DNA from: Sporofaciens musculi
Lineage (GTDB): Bacteria; Bacillota; Clostridia; Lachnospirales; Lachnospiraceae
Assembly (NCBI RefSeq): GCF_009830285.1
Contig: NZ_WUQX01000001.1
Coordinates: forward strand, 1,736,501-1,800,500
Length of the DNA: 64,000 nucleotides
Direction: 5' to 3'
This document shows, one piece after another, positions 35,751 to 44,004 of the stretch. The notes under the pieces are model-generated. The model had not been told where the DNA came from. It did not search any database and saw nothing but the letters and a program-made list of their open reading frames with translations. Both the position numbers and the translations under genes were made by a program. Positions within the stretch are counted from its first letter, which is position 1. Every line of letters starts with the position of its first letter.

Positions 35751-36604
35751 AATGCAGAGGCACCTCCCGACATATTTAAACCTAATTTCCCCAAAGAATC
35801 TTCATTTTCTTTTGTATGAATTAAACGAGTTTCTGCCAACTTACAATATGATTCGTCCATTTCTATGCCAATATATTTTCTGCCGGTCATTTTTGCTGCT
35901 ACACATTCACTTCCAGAGCCGGCAAAGGGGGTTAATACTATATCTTCTTCTTTTGAGGAGAGCTTAATCATTCTTTTTAATATTCTAATAGGTTTTTGGG
36001 TTGGATGTTTACCATACACAAGTTCAATTTTTCCTTTATTATTTGATATATCCCAAACTGTCCGCATTTGTTTGTCAGGAACTTTTAATCCATCATAGGA
36101 AAAATCTCCGGATTTTGAATATTCGTAATCAAAAAAGTACTCTCTTTTTTTACCGCCCTTATTACACCAAAGAATCGTTTCATGGCTTGCTGTTAAGCGT
36201 CTGCCTGCGAGATTTGGAAAAGCATTTCTTTTATACCAAATAACCTCATTAATTATTTCAATTTCAAGCAGTTGACACATAACATTAATGATTCCGATGT
36301 TATGGTATGTGCCGAATATCCACATAGAACCTGTCGGTTTCAGAATCCTTTGAGTTTCTGATAGCCACTCGTTTGTAAAAGCCGTGTATGCTTTGAATGA
36401 ATAATCATCCCATTCCTGCATGACTTTATTCCAATTTCCGCCCATACCCTTTAGTTCAACGCTATTATCCCATTTCCAAGCCCCGCCTTTTGAAAGATTA
36501 TATGGTGGATCAGCAATAATTAAATCGATACAAGAGTCAGGCATTTTTTTCATTTCAGCCACACATTCGCTGTTGATAATTGTATTTAAAGGCAATTCAA
36601 TCAT
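35747..36604 (-). CDS. Beta-class DNA adenine methyltransferase, DpnA-like
   Basis: A 285-residue methylase with the catalytic DPPYNLSKGG (32-41) before the SAM-binding TPFAGSGSECVAAKMTG motif, i.e. the beta order. The HPTQKP segment is typical of this class. Overall it resembles DpnA, the single-strand GATC methylase of the DpnII system. CAAGGAGGAA precedes the ATG; a 32-residue upstream extension is rejected. It is the first gene of the methylase-regulator-methylase operon. Confidence 0.92.
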   Translation of the reverse strand: MIELPLNTIINSECVAEMKKMPDSCIDLIIADPPYNLSKGGAWKWDNSVELKGMGGNWNKVMQEWDDYSFKAYTAFTNEWLSETQRILKPTGSMWIFGTYHNIGIINVMCQLLEIEIINEVIWYKRNAFPNLAGRRLTASHETILWCNKGGKKREYFFDYEYSKSGDFSYDGLKVPDKQMRTVWDISNNKGKIELVYGKHPTQKPIRILKRMIKLSSKEEDIVLTPFAGSGSECVAAKMTGRKYIGIEMDESYCKLAETRLIHTKENEDSLGKLGLNMSGGASAL

Positions 36605-36753
36605 AGCAATTCCTCCTTGTGCAAATAGTATATCATTCCATCTTTTTGTGGTCAATATATTTTGCCTTTTAGTTAAAAAAATTTTACTCAGTCCATCCAA
36701 CTGAAGGGGATGAATTGCGGTGTACCTAAAGGGATATATCCAAATATAATTGA

Positions 36754-36815
36754 AGAATGTGTATCATCGACTTCGATGTGAAAAACTCCATAACGAAACC
36801 GATAATACACATTCT
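36754..36815. repeat. Nested inverted repeat in the R-M/ABC-F gap
   Basis: AGAATGTGTAT (36754-36764) pairs with ATACACATTCT (36805-36815), and inside it CATCG/CGATG forms a small hairpin. This 275-bp gap also contains the methylase promoter region. It may be the terminator of the ABC-F gene on the minus strand, though no U-tract is evident. Confidence 0.5.
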
Positions 36816-36879
36816 CACAATTTAATCATTTGTTTTTGTTCAACATAGTGTAACGTTGATGTTCTAAGATAAGGAGAGT

Positions 36880-38514
36880 TTAGTCGTCTTCCTCTCCCTG
36901 GATTGTATAAGTCTGTCTCTTTCTTGCCATCTCATCATTTTCCAGATATTCGTCGTAAGTGGTAATCTTATCAATCAGCTTGCCGCCAGGAACAATCTCC
37001 ATAATCCGGTTCGCCGTCGTCTGCACAATCTGATGGTCTCTGGATGAAAACAGAAGAACACCTGGGAACTTAATCATACCGTTGTTCAGTGCGGTAATGG
37101 CTTCCATATCTAAATGGTTGGTGGGCTCGTCAAGAATCAGTACATTTGCACCGGAAATCATCATCTTGGACAGAAGGCAGCGAACCTTCTCCCCTCCGGA
37201 GAGGACACGAACCTTTTTAACGCCGTCGTCGCCGGAGAACAGCATACGGCCCAGGAAGCCCCGTACATAGGTAACGTCTTTTTCTTCTGAATACTGGGTG
37301 AGCCACTCTACGATTGTTGCGTCATTTTCAAATTCATCGCCGCTGTCAAGCGGGAAATATGCCTGTGAGGTGGTGATTCCCCATTTGTAGGTTCCCTCGT
37401 CCGGCTCCATCTCGCCGGTCAGAATCTGGAAAAGGGTGGTCTTGGCAAGCTCGTTGCTTCCGACGAAAGCCACCTTGTCGTCGTGGTTCAGGGTAAATGT
37501 AAGGTTATCCAGAACCTTTTCCCCGTCAATGGTTTTGCTTAAGCCTTCTACAGAAAGGACTTCATTTCCAATCTCGCGGTTGGGGCGGAAATCAATATAA
37601 GGGTATTTACGGCTGGATGGTTGGATGTCGTCAAGCTGAATCTTCTCAAGAGCACGTTTCCTGGAGGTCGCCTGCTTGGATTTGGAGGCATTGGCGCTGA
37701 ATCGGGAAATGAATTCCTGAAGCTCCTTAATCTTTTCTTCTTTTTTCTTATTGGCCTCCTTCATCTGACGGATGAGAAGCTGGCTTGATTCGTACCAGAA
37801 GTCGTAATTTCCAGCGTAAAGCTTAATCTTACCGTAGTCAATATCCGCAATCTGGGTACAGACCTTATTCAGAAAATAACGGTCGTGGGATACCACGATT
37901 ACTGTGTTGTCAAAATTAATCAAGAATTCCTCAAGCCACGCGATCGCATCCAAATCCAGGTGGTTGGTGGGCTCGTCCAGAAGAAGAATATCTGGATTGC
38001 CAAAAAGGGCCTGGGCAAGCAAAACCTTTACCTTCTCCGGACCGTTTAAATTCTGCATAATCTCGTAGTGCATCTCAGTTTGGATTCCAAGACCATTTAA
38101 CAGAGTAGCAGCATCAGACTCCGCCTCCCACCCGTTCATGGCGGCGAATTCTCCTTCCAGCTCACTGGCCTTGATTCCATCCTCATCAGTGAAATCTTCT
38201 TTGGCGTAAATGGCTTCTTTTTCCTTCATAATCTCGTATAGTCTTGCATTTCCCATCATGACCGTGTCAAGAACAGGGTATTCATCGTATTTAAAATGGT
38301 CCTGCTGCAGAAAGGAGAGCCGTTCCCCTGGGGTAATGCAAACCTCGCCTTTGCTTGGTTCAAGCTGGCCGGAGAGGATTTTGAGGAAAGTGGACTTTCC
38401 GGCGCCATTGGCGCCAATCAGACCGTAGCAGTTTCCTTCGGTAAATTTGATATTTACGTCTTCAAACAGGGCCTTTTTCCCTACGCGTAATGTAACATTG
38501 CTTGTACTGATCAT
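36880..38514 (-). CDS. ABC-F family ATPase (YkpA/YbiT-like)
   Basis: A 544-residue soluble protein with two ABC domains joined by a charged linker, no membrane part. ABC-F proteins act on the ribosome. NBD1 has Walker A GANGAGKST, a variant signature LNGPEK, and Walker B LLLDEPTNHLD. NBD2 has a degenerate Walker A (GSNELAKTT, Ala in place of the last Gly), a normal LSGGEK and LILDEPTNHLD. I believe these variants are usual for the YkpA/YbiT branch. AAGGAG precedes the ATG. Whether it gives antibiotic protection is unknown. Confidence 0.9.
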   Translation of the reverse strand: MISTSNVTLRVGKKALFEDVNIKFTEGNCYGLIGANGAGKSTFLKILSGQLEPSKGEVCITPGERLSFLQQDHFKYDEYPVLDTVMMGNARLYEIMKEKEAIYAKEDFTDEDGIKASELEGEFAAMNGWEAESDAATLLNGLGIQTEMHYEIMQNLNGPEKVKVLLAQALFGNPDILLLDEPTNHLDLDAIAWLEEFLINFDNTVIVVSHDRYFLNKVCTQIADIDYGKIKLYAGNYDFWYESSQLLIRQMKEANKKKEEKIKELQEFISRFSANASKSKQATSRKRALEKIQLDDIQPSSRKYPYIDFRPNREIGNEVLSVEGLSKTIDGEKVLDNLTFTLNHDDKVAFVGSNELAKTTLFQILTGEMEPDEGTYKWGITTSQAYFPLDSGDEFENDATIVEWLTQYSEEKDVTYVRGFLGRMLFSGDDGVKKVRVLSGGEKVRCLLSKMMISGANVLILDEPTNHLDMEAITALNNGMIKFPGVLLFSSRDHQIVQTTANRIMEIVPGGKLIDKITTYDEYLENDEMARKRQTYTIQGEEDD

Positions 38515-38561
38515 AGTAAATCATACTCCTTATTATTTGAATCTTATTTTTGTTTCAGTTA

Positions 38562-38583
38562 AAGGTATACCAAGGTATACCTT
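38562..38583. promoter_or_regulatory. Double GGTATACC palindrome
   Basis: AAGGTATACC-AA-GGTATACCTT is a 22-nt perfect palindrome containing two GGTATACC octamers 10 bp apart, one helical turn. It lies between the divergent ABC-F and patatin genes, with a TATAAT at 38658-38663 for the latter. Looks like an operator. Confidence 0.5.
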
Positions 38584-38690
38584 GCATATCTTACCAAATA
38601 AAGAAAGAAATAGCAAGGTTTTTCAAGTATTCCCTGTACTAGATGTGGAAATGGGTATATAATAGCAGATGAGAAAGCGGGGTTTTAATT

Positions 38691-39548
38691 ATGGTAAATG
38701 CAACAATGGTATTAGAGGGCGGCTCCACCAGAGGGGTGTTCACTTCTGGGGTGCTGGATTATCTAATGGAGAAGGGAGTGTATACGTCCCATGTGGTGGG
38801 TGTGTCTGCCGGCGCCTGTAACGGTGTGGATTATGTTTCGAGACAGATTGGAAGGACCAGGGACTGCATGATTCACAAGGAGAGAGAATACTGTTATTAT
38901 TACGGATTCCGAAAATTTATCAGGGAAAAGAGTCTGATGGATATGGACATGATTTTCGACCGGTATCCGAACGAGTTCTTTCCATTTGATTATGATACCT
39001 ATTTTACCTCTGAGATGGAGTGTGAGATGGTTACAACCAACTGTGAGACAGGGCAGGCGGAATATATGACGGAGAGACATTCAAAAGAGCGGCTTATGAA
39101 GGTCTGCCGTGCATCCTGCAGTATGCCATTGGTTTCTCCAATCGTAAATGTGGACGGCGTACCATATCTGGACGGAGGACTTGCAGACTCTATTCCGGTC
39201 AGACGGGCCATTGAGATTGGGAATAAGAAGATTATCGTAGTACTGACCAGGAATCCGGGTTATAGAAAGAAGCCCACGTCCCATGCTGTGGCGGATTTGT
39301 ACCGCAGGGCGTATCGAAAGTATCCTGAGTTGGTGCGTGTGACGGTGAGACGGAATTATGAGTACAACCGACAGATTCGGCAGGTGGAGAGACTTTCGCG
39401 GGAGGGGAAGATATTCGTCTTCGCTCCAAGGATTCCCACAGTTTCCAGGGTTGAGAAGGATTATGATGCGTTGCTGCATTTCTACGAGCATGGATATCAG
39501 CAGGCCAGACGGAGATATTCAGAGCTTGAAGCGTATCTGGAGAGATAA
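38691..39548 (+). CDS. Patatin-like phospholipase
   Basis: A 285-residue lipid acyl hydrolase: oxyanion loop GGSTRGVF (10-17), nucleophile Ser39 in GVSAG and catalytic Asp161 in LDGGLADS. This matches the RssA/YlbK branch of bacterial patatins, which hydrolyse phospholipid or lysophospholipid. No signal peptide. It is followed after 12 nt by yjbQ, so the two form an operon. Confidence 0.92.
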   Translation: MVNATMVLEGGSTRGVFTSGVLDYLMEKGVYTSHVVGVSAGACNGVDYVSRQIGRTRDCMIHKEREYCYYYGFRKFIREKSLMDMDMIFDRYPNEFFPFDYDTYFTSEMECEMVTTNCETGQAEYMTERHSKERLMKVCRASCSMPLVSPIVNVDGVPYLDGGLADSIPVRRAIEIGNKKIIVVLTRNPGYRKKPTSHAVADLYRRAYRKYPELVRVTVRRNYEYNRQIRQVERLSREGKIFVFAPRIPTVSRVEKDYDALLHFYEHGYQQARRRYSELEAYLER

Positions 39549-39560
39549 GGAGGAAAGAGC

Positions 39561-39965
39561 ATGAATCTATTTGAACATCAGATATCTACAAGGGAAGCAC
39601 AGCAGATGGCGAAGGTGACGGATATGATTCGCCAGGATGTTGCGAAAAGCGGGGTGAAGGAGGGAATCGTGATTGTGTATTCCCCTCATACCACGGCAGG
39701 ATTTACGATTAATGAGAATGCTGACCCAGACGTGGTGCATGATATGTTGTGCGGGCTGGAGGAAGCTTTTCCCACACGGAGGGAGTATTATCAGCACATG
39801 GAAGGGAATTCTCATGCGCATATTAAGACAAGTTATGTGGGGCCCTCACAGACAGTACTTCTCCATGAGGGGGAATTGGTGCTTGGAATCTGGCAGGATG
39901 TGTATTTCTGTGAGTTTGACGGGCCGAGGAACCGGAGATTTTATGTGAAGGTGATGGAAGGATAA
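39561..39965 (+). CDS. YjbQ/UPF0047 family protein
   Basis: A 134-residue beta-rich protein with the conserved HTTAGFTINENADPDV and a C-terminal SHAHIKTSYVGPS segment with the family His residues. Members have weak thiamine-phosphate synthase activity in vitro; the physiological role is unsettled. AAGGAGGAA precedes the ATG. Confidence 0.93.
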   Translation: MNLFEHQISTREAQQMAKVTDMIRQDVAKSGVKEGIVIVYSPHTTAGFTINENADPDVVHDMLCGLEEAFPTRREYYQHMEGNSHAHIKTSYVGPSQTVLLHEGELVLGIWQDVYFCEFDGPRNRRFYVKVMEG

Positions 39966-39967
39966 GA

Positions 39968-40114
39968 AATGTCAAAGGTTCTGGCTCCATAACCCAAAAT
40001 GAGATACGTAAGATGCTTGAAGAACTTTCCAGAACAAGTAATGTACAGGTTCAAGAACTAGATGAAGAAGATTCCGGTCTATTCAGTATTGAAAATTTTT
40101 TGAAAGAACGATAA
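39968..40114 (+). pseudogene. Possible gene remnant (C-terminal fragment)
   Basis: A 48-codon open stretch with protein-like composition (ITQNEIRKMLEELSRTSNV... ending SIENFLKER) runs to a stop just before a strong terminator, but has no start codon with a binding site; the only internal ATG (40013) lacks one. It looks like the tail of a deleted gene whose 5' end was lost at the yjbQ junction. Parent family not recognised. Confidence 0.4.
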
Positions 40115-40122
40115 GAGCATCA

Positions 40123-40173
40123 GGGCTGCTGCATTAAGCATATTTACGCTTAATGCAGCAGCCCCGTGTTTTT
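40123..40173. terminator. Strong 17-bp hairpin terminator
   Basis: GGGCTGCTGCATTAAGC (40123-40139) pairs perfectly with GCTTAATGCAGCAGCCC (40148-40164), followed by CGTGTTTTT. It serves the yjbQ transcript and probably also the convergent gene. Confidence 0.92.
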
Positions 40174-40181
40174 ACATGGAT

Positions 40182-40898
40182 TTACTCTTTCCAAATCCTA
40201 CACTGTTCAATTCGTTTCCCATTATCCCCCTGCTTTTCGTCATAAGCAAACTGGTTCAAAAGCTGGCAGGGGAACTTGTCGCAGCTTCCGCAATGCTTGT
40301 GGGGCTTTGCCTCACAACAAGATTTCAGCGGACAGCTATCGCCCCAAAATGGTTTTTCAATATGAACGCACCCTGCGCAGTTCATCTGTTCACGGTAGGC
40401 GCACTGGCTGCATAGAAGCCCGCATCTTGATTCAATCTCCGACGTTTCCTTTAAGCCCACATAAATGTGGATTTCCGCGTTATCCATGCTGTCATCCTGG
40501 TATTCCTCGAAATCACATTTGAAGGTTCTTGGAAGATTCATCTGCCAGATTTCCTGCCATGCCGATGCAACTGCCTGTACCATGTCCCCATGAATAATAA
40601 ACTTCGCATACCTGCCGGCCGGAACGCGGCAGACGGTATATTCTCCCTCCTTGGGCTCTTTTGCAGTCTCACAGGCTACGATTGTAGTGTAGTCATTTTT
40701 CTCATCACCCTCATAATCCGTATAGATTCCAAGGGCCTTCATGTTGGTCTTTTCCGGAATAGAAGCATAGATTCCCTCATTATAAAAACGATTCCAAAGC
40801 CCGCCAATCACGGCTCCCATGTCAGGAGACAGATTGTTGGTTCGGGCAGAGACGCCCACGGCGATTTTTTCCTGTAATGTTACAATTTCATACTTCAT
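40182..40898 (-). CDS. GyrI-like effector-binding domain fused to DUF3795
   Basis: A 238-residue fusion. Residues 1-155 form a GyrI/AraC-type effector-binding domain (small-molecule binding, as in SbmC and Rob). Residues 160-235 are a Cys-rich DUF3795-type zinc region with the pattern CGLLCSQCAYREQMNCAGC...CPLKSCC...HCGSCDKFPC. No DNA-binding helix is present. It may be a small-molecule-binding protein with a metal-binding tail; the function is unknown. AAAAGGAG precedes the ATG. Confidence 0.85.
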   Translation of the reverse strand: MKYEIVTLQEKIAVGVSARTNNLSPDMGAVIGGLWNRFYNEGIYASIPEKTNMKALGIYTDYEGDEKNDYTTIVACETAKEPKEGEYTVCRVPAGRYAKFIIHGDMVQAVASAWQEIWQMNLPRTFKCDFEEYQDDSMDNAEIHIYVGLKETSEIESRCGLLCSQCAYREQMNCAGCVHIEKPFWGDSCPLKSCCEAKPHKHCGSCDKFPCQLLNQFAYDEKQGDNGKRIEQCRIWKE

Positions 40899-40980
40899 AT
40901 TATAGATACTCCTTTTCTTTTGATGGGAATATTCTATCAAAACAATTGTGACAACTGTGTGTCATGATTCAAAAAATAGG

Positions 40981-41045
40981 TTGACGAAAACCAATACCTA
41001 ATATATAATTTATTTATATAAAGAGCTTATATAAATAAATTATAT
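40981..41045 (+). promoter_or_regulatory. Promoter with overlapping 19-bp operator palindrome
   Basis: TTGACG (40981-40986), a 17-nt spacer and TATAAT (41004-41009). A perfect palindrome with 19-nt arms (41003-41021 and 41027-41045, centre AGAGC) covers the -10 box and start site. It precedes the TetR gene and is the obvious autorepression site. Confidence 0.8.
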
Positions 41046-41105
41046 AAATGCTTCAGATAGTCAATAACGATATCTGTATTACAGAGAATAAAAAGGAGAA
41101 TCATC

Positions 41106-41693
41106 ATGCCAAAACAAAGAATCACAAAAGAAATGGTGGTCAATGCAGCTTTCGACATAGCAAGAAGCAGCGGTATGGAGAAGGTTCTGGTTAAAAATAT
41201 CGCGGACAAAATAGGATGCTCTGTTCAGCCCATTTACAGCTATTGCAAAAATATGGAGGGGTTGCGTCAGGATGTGGCAGATCAGGTCAGACATTTTATA
41301 AAGCAATATTTGGCGGCGCATATTGATAAAAGCAACCTGTTTTCCAGTACAGGCAAGGCGTACATTCAGTTGGCAAAAGAAGAACCATATCTGTTTAAGA
41401 TATTTATTCTGCACCAGAGGAAGGGGATATCTTCGCTAAAGGATTTATATGAGAGAGAAGCCAATCCACAGGTAGCAATAGCCATTGCAAAAGAATTGGG
41501 GGTTAGCGTTTCACAGGCAAGACAGTTACATCTGAATATGCTGATTTATACCATTGGTATCGGCGCCATTTTTTCAGTGACCACACCAGGAATTTCAGCG
41601 GACGAGATATACACACAGCAGGAGAGGGCGTATGAGGCATTTTTAAAACAGGCGTTGGAGACAATAGATTTTGCGGAAAGGAATTTAATATGA
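41106..41693 (+). CDS. TetR/AcrR-family regulator
   Basis: A 195-residue regulator: N-terminal helix-turn-helix (about 10-55, VLVKNIADKIGCSVQPIYSYCKNMEGL) and an all-helical ligand domain of TetR_C type. AAAAGGAG precedes the ATG. Its TGA overlaps the flavodoxin ATG, and the palindrome upstream is its likely operator. It probably represses the regulator-flavodoxin(-SPL) operon until a ligand binds. Confidence 0.92.
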   Translation: MPKQRITKEMVVNAAFDIARSSGMEKVLVKNIADKIGCSVQPIYSYCKNMEGLRQDVADQVRHFIKQYLAAHIDKSNLFSSTGKAYIQLAKEEPYLFKIFILHQRKGISSLKDLYEREANPQVAIAIAKELGVSVSQARQLHLNMLIYTIGIGAIFSVTTPGISADEIYTQQERAYEAFLKQALETIDFAERNLI

Positions 41694-42232
41694 AAACAGG
41701 AGTGATTATCTATCAATCGAAATATGGGGCGACACAGAAGTATGCAGATTGGCTGCGTGAAATGACAGGGTTTGACTGTGTAAAAACACAGAAAGCGGTG
41801 TTGGAGGAGGTGACAAAATACCAGACCATCATCCTTTGCGGCGGAATCTATGGGTCAGGCATAGCGGGACTTAAGTTTTTGAAAAAGAATATCGGCAGGT
41901 TAAGAGGCAGGAAAATCGCCATTCTATGCGTGGGCGCTTCCCCCTATGATAAGAATGCATTTGAAGAATTAAAAAAGCACAATCTGAAAAATGAGTTGGA
42001 GAATATTCCTCTCTTTTACGGACGGGGCCAATGGAAGCTGAATCAAATGACCTTCGTGGACAGGACATTATGTACCATGCTTAAGAAGTCTATCGCAAAA
42101 AAAGATCCCAGTACATACGAACCATGGATGGCAGGGCTTATGAGTGCGGTAGGCCCAAATGAAGACTGGACGGATAAAAAATATTTGGCTCCATTGCTTG
42201 AATATGTTAAAATGTTAAAATGTAAAAAGTAA
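41690..42232 (+). CDS. Flavodoxin-domain protein (HemG-like)
   Basis: A 180-residue FMN-binding protein: the phosphate loop is YQSKYGATQKYADW and the isoalloxazine loops lie in GGIYGSGIAG and CVGASPYDKN. It matches flavodoxin_5/HemG-like proteins, which carry electrons or oxidise protoporphyrinogen; no other haem gene is nearby, so an electron-transfer or redox-stress role is more likely. Translationally coupled to the TetR gene. Confidence 0.88.
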   Translation: MKTGVIIYQSKYGATQKYADWLREMTGFDCVKTQKAVLEEVTKYQTIILCGGIYGSGIAGLKFLKKNIGRLRGRKIAILCVGASPYDKNAFEELKKHNLKNELENIPLFYGRGQWKLNQMTFVDRTLCTMLKKSIAKKDPSTYEPWMAGLMSAVGPNEDWTDKKYLAPLLEYVKMLKCKK

Positions 42233-42257
42233 AACTTGGGGGATCGGGAGGAAGCAG

Positions 42258-43151
42258 ATGGAATACATACCAGCGAAAACAATCGTAACGAAGGTTAAGG
42301 CTCCAGGAAATTGGTTTGGTATTGACTATAATATGAACATTTACAAAGGCTGCTGCCATGGCTGTATTTATTGTGACAGCCGTTCCGACTGTTACGGTGT
42401 GGAGGATTTTGACAGGGTGCGCGCCAAGGAGGATGCATTAAAGATTATTCGGGATGACCTGCGCAGGAAAACCAGAACCGGCGTGGTGGGAACCGGTGCA
42501 ATGAGCGACCCCTATAATCCTTTTGAAAAAGAACTTATGCTTTCCCGCCACGCACTGGAGCTGTGTGATGCATTTGAATTCGGCGCTGCCATTGCAACGA
42601 AAAGCTCTCTGCTGGAGAGGGACATGGATATTCTGCAAAGTATTGGTGAACATTCGCCTGTACTTTTAAAGATTACGGTGACAACCTCTGATGATGAACT
42701 GGCGGCAAAGATTGAACCCTTTGTTTCCCGTCCAACAGAACGGTTCCGCCTGATTGAGAAGCTATCGAAAGCAGGACTTTACACAGGAGTCCTGCTCATG
42801 CCTGTCCTTCCTTTTATTGAGGATAATGAGGAAAACATTGGAGAGATAATCCGAAAGAGCGAGAACGCAGGCGCAAGATTTATCTATCCTGGATTTGGCA
42901 TGACTCTTAGGGGCAATCAGAGGGCCTGGTACTATCAGAAACTAGATGAATTATTTAAAGGAGAAGGTTTACCAGAAGCCTATCAGAAGAAATACGGGGG
43001 ATACTATGAGTGTACCAGCCCACAGGCCAGAAGGCTGTGGGGGTATTTCTCACAGGAGTGTGAAAAGAGACATATTTTATACCGCATGGAGGATATCATC
43101 AGCCAGTATAAAAGGCCATACAGAGTTGAGCAGATGACATTGCCGTTTTAA
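42258..43151 (+). CDS. Radical SAM protein of the SPL/SplB-like group
   Basis: A 297-residue radical SAM enzyme with the [4Fe-4S]-binding CCHGCIYC motif (Cys32, Cys36, Cys39) and the SPL-type GTGAMSDPYNPFE motif. The group includes spore photoproduct lyase relatives, but this one lacks proof of that activity. AGGAGGAA... wording aside, GGGAGGAAG precedes the ATG. It begins 26 nt after the flavodoxin, which could donate electrons to its cluster. Confidence 0.88.
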   Translation: MEYIPAKTIVTKVKAPGNWFGIDYNMNIYKGCCHGCIYCDSRSDCYGVEDFDRVRAKEDALKIIRDDLRRKTRTGVVGTGAMSDPYNPFEKELMLSRHALELCDAFEFGAAIATKSSLLERDMDILQSIGEHSPVLLKITVTTSDDELAAKIEPFVSRPTERFRLIEKLSKAGLYTGVLLMPVLPFIEDNEENIGEIIRKSENAGARFIYPGFGMTLRGNQRAWYYQKLDELFKGEGLPEAYQKKYGGYYECTSPQARRLWGYFSQECEKRHILYRMEDIISQYKRPYRVEQMTLPF

Positions 43152-43191
43152 GGTGCCAATCCCTTTTTCTTTCATATCCCTGCATACAAAA

Positions 43192-44004
43192 TCATGACAA
43201 CTCCTCCAGCATTTCTCGAACAGTTTTGTGGGTGCATGGGTGATGCTTGTAAGGCGCAATCTCATGAAGGGGCTTCAACACAAATTCCCTTCGGTGCATA
43301 TCCACATGGGGAATGCACAGGTCGTCATCCTCCAGAATCAGATTATCATAGAAGATAATATCCAAATCCAGAGTCCTTGGTCCCCAATGGATTATTCGCT
43401 CTCTTTTGGCCTCTTGTTCGATTCGGTGCAGCACCTCCAGCAATTCACGCGGGGGCAGCAGGGTACGAAGCTTTAAGCACCCGTTTAGGAAATCATCCTG
43501 GTCGGTAACGCCGTAAGGCTTTGTTGAAAGGAAGGAGGATACCTGGATGACTTCGCAGGAGGGGGTTGTATGAAGGGCATTTACCGCCTGTTTTAGAAAA
43601 TTCTCCTTGTCACCCATATTAGAACCAAGGGCAATGTAGGCTGTGTGCCATCCCCGTTCAATTTCTACCGACACAGTTTCCAGAGGAAGGCCCACAGGAG
43701 CCCAGGGCTTTTTAAGCTTCAGGCAGACCTTCTTAAGACGAGGGGTCTGAAGCAGGAGTGTTTCTGCCAGGCTTTCCGCAGCACACTCCAACAGCTTAAA
43801 TGTGTGTGTGGTAAGAAAATGCTCGATTTGCCGGCTGAGTTCGCCATAGTCGATGGAAGAAGACAGTTCGTCCGTCTTTCCGGCAGCTCTTGTATCTGTG
43901 TACAGGTGGGCGGTTATGATGAATTTTTGTCCCAGGGCATTTTCTTCAGGAAATACGCCATGGTGGGCGAACACCTCCAGGTTTTTAATCGTAATCTTAT
44001 CCAT
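43192..44004 (-). CDS. folBK: Bifunctional dihydroneopterin aldolase / HPPK
   Basis: A 270-residue fusion of two consecutive folate steps. Residues 1-118 are FolB (MDKITIKNLEVFAHHGVFPEE), which cleaves dihydroneopterin; residues 120-270 are FolK (YIALGSNMGDKENFL and GPRTLDLDIIFYDN), which pyrophosphorylates 6-hydroxymethyldihydropterin. Its start overlaps the folP end by 8 nt. Last gene of the folate operon. Confidence 0.95.
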   Translation of the reverse strand: MDKITIKNLEVFAHHGVFPEENALGQKFIITAHLYTDTRAAGKTDELSSSIDYGELSRQIEHFLTTHTFKLLECAAESLAETLLLQTPRLKKVCLKLKKPWAPVGLPLETVSVEIERGWHTAYIALGSNMGDKENFLKQAVNALHTTPSCEVIQVSSFLSTKPYGVTDQDDFLNGCLKLRTLLPPRELLEVLHRIEQEAKRERIIHWGPRTLDLDIIFYDNLILEDDDLCIPHVDMHRREFVLKPLHEIAPYKHHPCTHKTVREMLEELS

